64,000 nucleotides of DNA from Syntrophaceae bacterium UBA2280 (GTDB lineage Bacteria > Desulfobacterota > Syntrophia > Syntrophales > Smithellaceae). The notes beneath the pieces were generated by a model that saw only the letters and a list, made by a program, of their open reading frames with translations, ran no database searches and was not told the DNA's origin. Shown one piece after another: positions 61,239 through 64,000 of this stretch (its first letter is position 1; each line of letters opens with the position of its first letter). The stretch lies in assembly GCA_002347685.1 (NCBI GenBank), contig DDWS01000042.1, forward strand, positions 9,468-73,467, in the 5' to 3' direction. A program made the position numbers and the translations under genes.

Positions 61239-62531
61239 ATGAGTTTTGAAACATTCAAGTTACATGAAAAAGTATATGCCGGCGTGATCGCGGCGGGCTA
61301 CAAGACACCGACGCCGATTCAGGCGCAGTCCATTCCCCCGATCCTTGAGGGTCGCGATGTGATGGGACTGGCCCAGACCGGTACCGGGAAAACAGCCGCT
61401 TTCGTGCTGCCGATTCTGCAGCGCTTGACACAGGGCAAGCGAGGCGCCGTCCGAGCGCTGATTGTCGCTCCAACGAGGGAATTGTCTGAACAAACCCACG
61501 AGGCCATCTTTCAGCTGGGCCGGAAAACCGGACTCAGGAGTGCGGCGATTTACGGCGGGGCCAGCATTCACAACCAGATCAGCAAATTGCGGGCGGGGGT
61601 CGATATCATATCCGCCTGTCCGGGTCGCCTGCTCGATCACATCGAACGTGGCACGATAGATTTGTCTTCTGTGGAAGTACTGGTATTGGATGAGGCAGAC
61701 CACATGTTTGACATGGGCTTTCTGCCGGATGTCCGCAAAATTGTGAAGCATCTTCCGGCCGAACGCCAGACGCTCCTTTTCTCCGCCACCATGCCGAACG
61801 AAATCCGCTCTCTGGCCAATGATCTGCTGCGAAATCCCGCCCATATTCAAGTCGGGCATACGGCTCCCGTGATGACGGTTTCCCACAAGTTTTATCCCGT
61901 TCAAATGGAACTCAAAACAGCCCTGCTCAAGGATATCCTGGAGAAAACGGCTGTACGGTCGGTCCTGGTCTTCACCCGTACGAAATCGCGCGCAAAAAGC
62001 CTTGCCGAACATTTAAATAAAAGCGGGCATAAAGTTACCTCCCTGCACGGCAATCTAACACAGCCCAAACGTAAGCAGTCTCTTGACGGTTTTCGAGACG
62101 GACGCTATGAAGTCATGGTGGCCACGGACATTGCGGCGCGCGGCATTGACGTATCGCGCATTTCACACGTTATCAACTATGATATGCCGTCAACCGCCGA
62201 CGCCTATACACACCGGATCGGAAGAACGGGACGCGCCTGCCAGACCGGTGACGCCTATACTTTTGTCACCCGTCAGGACGGCGACCTGGTTCATTCCATA
62301 AGCAAGCTGCTGGGCGACAAACTCGAATATCAAAAGGTAGAAGGGCTGACGGCGAGCGGGTCGGACTGTGAATTTCGCCCTGAGCGCACTAACCGGAGCA
62401 TGAAGCCGGGCGCCGGACGAAAGCTCTTTTCGATCAAGACACAGGGGGGCTCAGCCAAGCCAAAGCAGCGCTCATTTAGTGACGCAGGACGTCTTTCCTG
62501 GTCCAACCGCAGCACTGCACAGGTGGCATAA
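61239..62531 (+). CDS. rhlE: DEAD-box RNA helicase (RhlE-like)
   Basis: 430 residues with all helicase motifs: AQTGTGKTAAF, PTRELSEQ, CPGRLLDH, DEAD, SAT, VATDIAARGIDV and HRIGRTGRA. It has a short basic C-terminal tail, so it is close to RhlE in size and order. AAAGGATAACC precedes the ATG. Its leader is long (over 250 nt after the hairpin), as often seen for cold-regulated helicases, although no specific element was recognised. Confidence 0.93.
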   Translation: MSFETFKLHEKVYAGVIAAGYKTPTPIQAQSIPPILEGRDVMGLAQTGTGKTAAFVLPILQRLTQGKRGAVRALIVAPTRELSEQTHEAIFQLGRKTGLRSAAIYGGASIHNQISKLRAGVDIISACPGRLLDHIERGTIDLSSVEVLVLDEADHMFDMGFLPDVRKIVKHLPAERQTLLFSATMPNEIRSLANDLLRNPAHIQVGHTAPVMTVSHKFYPVQMELKTALLKDILEKTAVRSVLVFTRTKSRAKSLAEHLNKSGHKVTSLHGNLTQPKRKQSLDGFRDGRYEVMVATDIAARGIDVSRISHVINYDMPSTADAYTHRIGRTGRACQTGDAYTFVTRQDGDLVHSISKLLGDKLEYQKVEGLTASGSDCEFRPERTNRSMKPGAGRKLFSIKTQGGSAKPKQRSFSDAGRLSWSNRSTAQVA

Positions 62532-62562
62532 AAATCCATGCGAGCGGGAGGCTCAGGCGGAA

Positions 62563-63450
62563 TCACGCCTCGGCTTCCCGCAGCAATTGAATCATCTGCT
62601 CATCTTTTTCCTGCCACAGATCCTGTACCCATTGTTGAAATGCTATTTGGAATTCACGGTCGCCTTCATAATCCCCCCGCAGAAAATGCTGAGGGATTTT
62701 AATGGAGGAAATTCTCACAATCACCCGTTTGACCCTGCCGCAGAGAAATCCCCAGAATGTGGGAATGCCGTCCGGATAAACAATCGTAATATTTAACAGA
62801 GAATCGAACTTATCACCCAGAGCGCTCAGTGCCAGGGCGATGCCCCCCGCCTTGGGCTTCAACAGGTGCCGATAAGGCGAATGCTGAGCGAGATGCTTCT
62901 CTTTCGTGAACCGTGTGCCTTCCAGAAAGTTCATGACACAGGTCGGCACCCGGGAGAATTGTTCGCAGGCTTTGCGGGTGGTTTCAAAATCCTTCCCCCG
63001 CTGTTCGGGGTGTTTCTTCAGATATTCAGCGCTATGACGGTGAAGAAAAGGAAAACCCAGCGCCCACCAGGCCAGGCCCATGAAGGGTACCCAGATCAGT
63101 TCATGCTTGAGGAAAAATTTCATAAACGGGATTCGCCGGTTCAGGATGTTCTGCAGGACAAAAATATCCGCCCAGGATTGATGGTTGCTGATCACCAGAT
63201 ACCAGCCCTGCGGATCAAGGCCTTCCAAACCCTGTACGTCCCAGGTCGTCTTCTGGGTGAGTTTCATCCATCTGCTGTTCCAGGCGATCCAGTTTGCCGC
63301 CAGCCACTGCATGGCGTCATCGAAACCGCGGCGCAAGATCAGCTTCAAAAACGAAAAAACAAACAGAATCGGTGTCCAGAAAAGGACATTCAATGCCAGC
63401 AGTGTCAGAGCGATTACGCCCAGCAGCCTTTCCGGCAGATATTTTAGCAT
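62563..63450 (-). CDS. 1-acylglycerol-3-phosphate O-acyltransferase family protein (PlsC-like)
   Basis: 295 residues from ATG 63450 (GGAG 6 nt upstream; the frame to 63486 lacks support). Catalytic NHQSWADI (H-x4-D) and the glycerolphosphate-binding FLEGTRF are present. One or two N-terminal transmembrane helices (about 8-45) and a later helix anchor it to the inner membrane. The length and motif spacing resemble YihG-type acyltransferases, which acylate lysophosphatidic acid or related lysolipids. Converges with the helicase gene (31 nt gap). Confidence 0.88.
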   Translation of the reverse strand: MLKYLPERLLGVIALTLLALNVLFWTPILFVFSFLKLILRRGFDDAMQWLAANWIAWNSRWMKLTQKTTWDVQGLEGLDPQGWYLVISNHQSWADIFVLQNILNRRIPFMKFFLKHELIWVPFMGLAWWALGFPFLHRHSAEYLKKHPEQRGKDFETTRKACEQFSRVPTCVMNFLEGTRFTKEKHLAQHSPYRHLLKPKAGGIALALSALGDKFDSLLNITIVYPDGIPTFWGFLCGRVKRVIVRISSIKIPQHFLRGDYEGDREFQIAFQQWVQDLWQEKDEQMIQLLREAEA

Positions 63451-63596
63451 GGTGACTCCCACTCTTTTAGAGCCGACTATTAGCACTAGTTGATGAAATG
63501 GTCAAAGCATTCCTGCCTTTTCACGAAGTGGCTCGATCCGGTCTGAAGAGCCAGATTTGCATGGCATTGGATTTGGTGTTGTTGTAGAGAGAGTCG

Positions 63597-63875
63597 ATGA
63601 TGAAAATTAAAAATCAGGGCGCAGACGGCGGATGGCTTGTTTATATTCTGCGCTGTGCGGACAACAGCCTTTACACCGGGATCACCAACAACCTCGAAAA
63701 GCGGCTGAACGCGCATGCCTCGGGAGTTGCGTCAAAATATACCCGTTCGCGGCGTCCGGTAGCCTTAGCGGCCATAAGCGTGAACATGGACAAAGGCAGC
63801 GCGATGCGTCTGGAGATTCAGATTAAAAAAACCCCCAGGGATCGAAAGATCGACGCACTTTCAACGTTCGGGTGA
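63597..63875 (+). CDS. GIY-YIG nuclease-like protein (UPF0213 type)
   Basis: 92 residues comprising a lone GIY-YIG domain: WLVYILRCADNSLYTGITNN carries the two motif halves (here VYI and YTG), with Arg in EKRLNAH, a SRRPVALAAI block and a Glu in LEIQIKK. Proteins of this size (UPF0213) are presumed DNA-acting nucleases of unknown role. ATG 63597 or 63600; weak ribosome-binding site. Nothing is seen after it up to the window end. Confidence 0.85.
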   Translation: MMKIKNQGADGGWLVYILRCADNSLYTGITNNLEKRLNAHASGVASKYTRSRRPVALAAISVNMDKGSAMRLEIQIKKTPRDRKIDALSTFG

Positions 63876-64000
63876 TCAGCACTTTTTCGCCTTTGCTGCT
63901 TCATAAACCATACCGGGTATGAATAAATTTTCTGTTAGTAGCAAATGGAAAAGTCCTATTTTGTATCACATGATATGTCCGCTTTTTACGATGTTTAAGG

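Noticed and set aside
1..64000. tRNA, rRNA, CRISPR arrays, insertion sequences, integrase or phage genes
   Set aside because: Looked for on both strands by eye; no direct-repeat array, transposase motif or cloverleaf was noticed. A tRNA or repeat search program would be the decisive check.

Overview
The window reads as a chromosomal segment from a strictly anaerobic, probably syntrophic or sulfate-reducing-type deltaproteobacterium. The gene content resembles the Syntrophales (Syntrophus/Smithella). This is inferred from glutaconyl-CoA decarboxylase alpha, a glutaryl-CoA dehydrogenase of apparently non-decarboxylating type, several acyl-CoA dehydrogenases with ETF, a 2-oxoacid:ferredoxin oxidoreductase, FdhE, a TAXI-TRAP transporter, sigma-54 promoters and an MglA-type small GTPase. 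I saw no rRNA, tRNA, CRISPR array, insertion sequence or prophage.

Layout. 1-8.3 kb: the start of an SPFH protein, a DEAD-box helicase, a patatin-like lipoprotein, a decayed gene, a hybrid histidine kinase and a DUF3141 (PHA-synthase-like) protein. 8.3-24.7 kb, all on the minus strand: an SDR, a 40-residue OadG-like peptide, the sodium-pump decarboxylase beta subunit, two acyl-CoA ligases, a TAXI-TRAP transporter, two acyl-CoA dehydrogenases, a thiolase, an HMG-CoA-lyase-like protein and a sigma-54 activator. 24.9-31.1 kb, plus strand: 3-hydroxyacyl-CoA dehydrogenase, thiolase, glutaryl-CoA dehydrogenase, GcdA and a glycosyltransferase. Two good sigma-54 promoters and one weaker one lie in this catabolic block, so the activator at 23.4-24.7 kb is a plausible local regulator.

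31.2-52.2 kb is mixed. It holds a likely selenocysteine-containing ArsC/Spx-type protein (in-frame TGA at the redox Cys with a hairpin behind it), small hypotheticals, exporters, a tandem ThyX, MurI, an acyl-CoA dehydrogenase-EtfBA operon, an MscS channel behind a structured leader, FdhE, a korDABC operon and endonuclease III.

52.6-58.8 kb is the most system-like locus. A consensus sigma-54 promoter precedes a co-directional set: receiver-only response regulator, PATAN/DUF4388-roadblock protein, two roadblock proteins, a 60-residue protein, an MglA GTPase with the catalytic Arg and Gln, a 440-residue acidic scaffold-like protein, a free-standing zinc ribbon and a membrane DUF3426 protein. It looks like a signal-responsive GTPase/polarity module. 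The end of the window holds a membrane-fused alpha/beta hydrolase, an RhlE-type helicase, an acyltransferase and a GIY-YIG protein.

The catabolic genes fit together as uptake (TRAP), CoA activation, beta-oxidation and the glutaryl-CoA to crotonyl-CoA branch, with a Na+-pumping decarboxylase conserving energy. Enoyl-CoA hydratase and the biotin-carrier subunit are not in the window.
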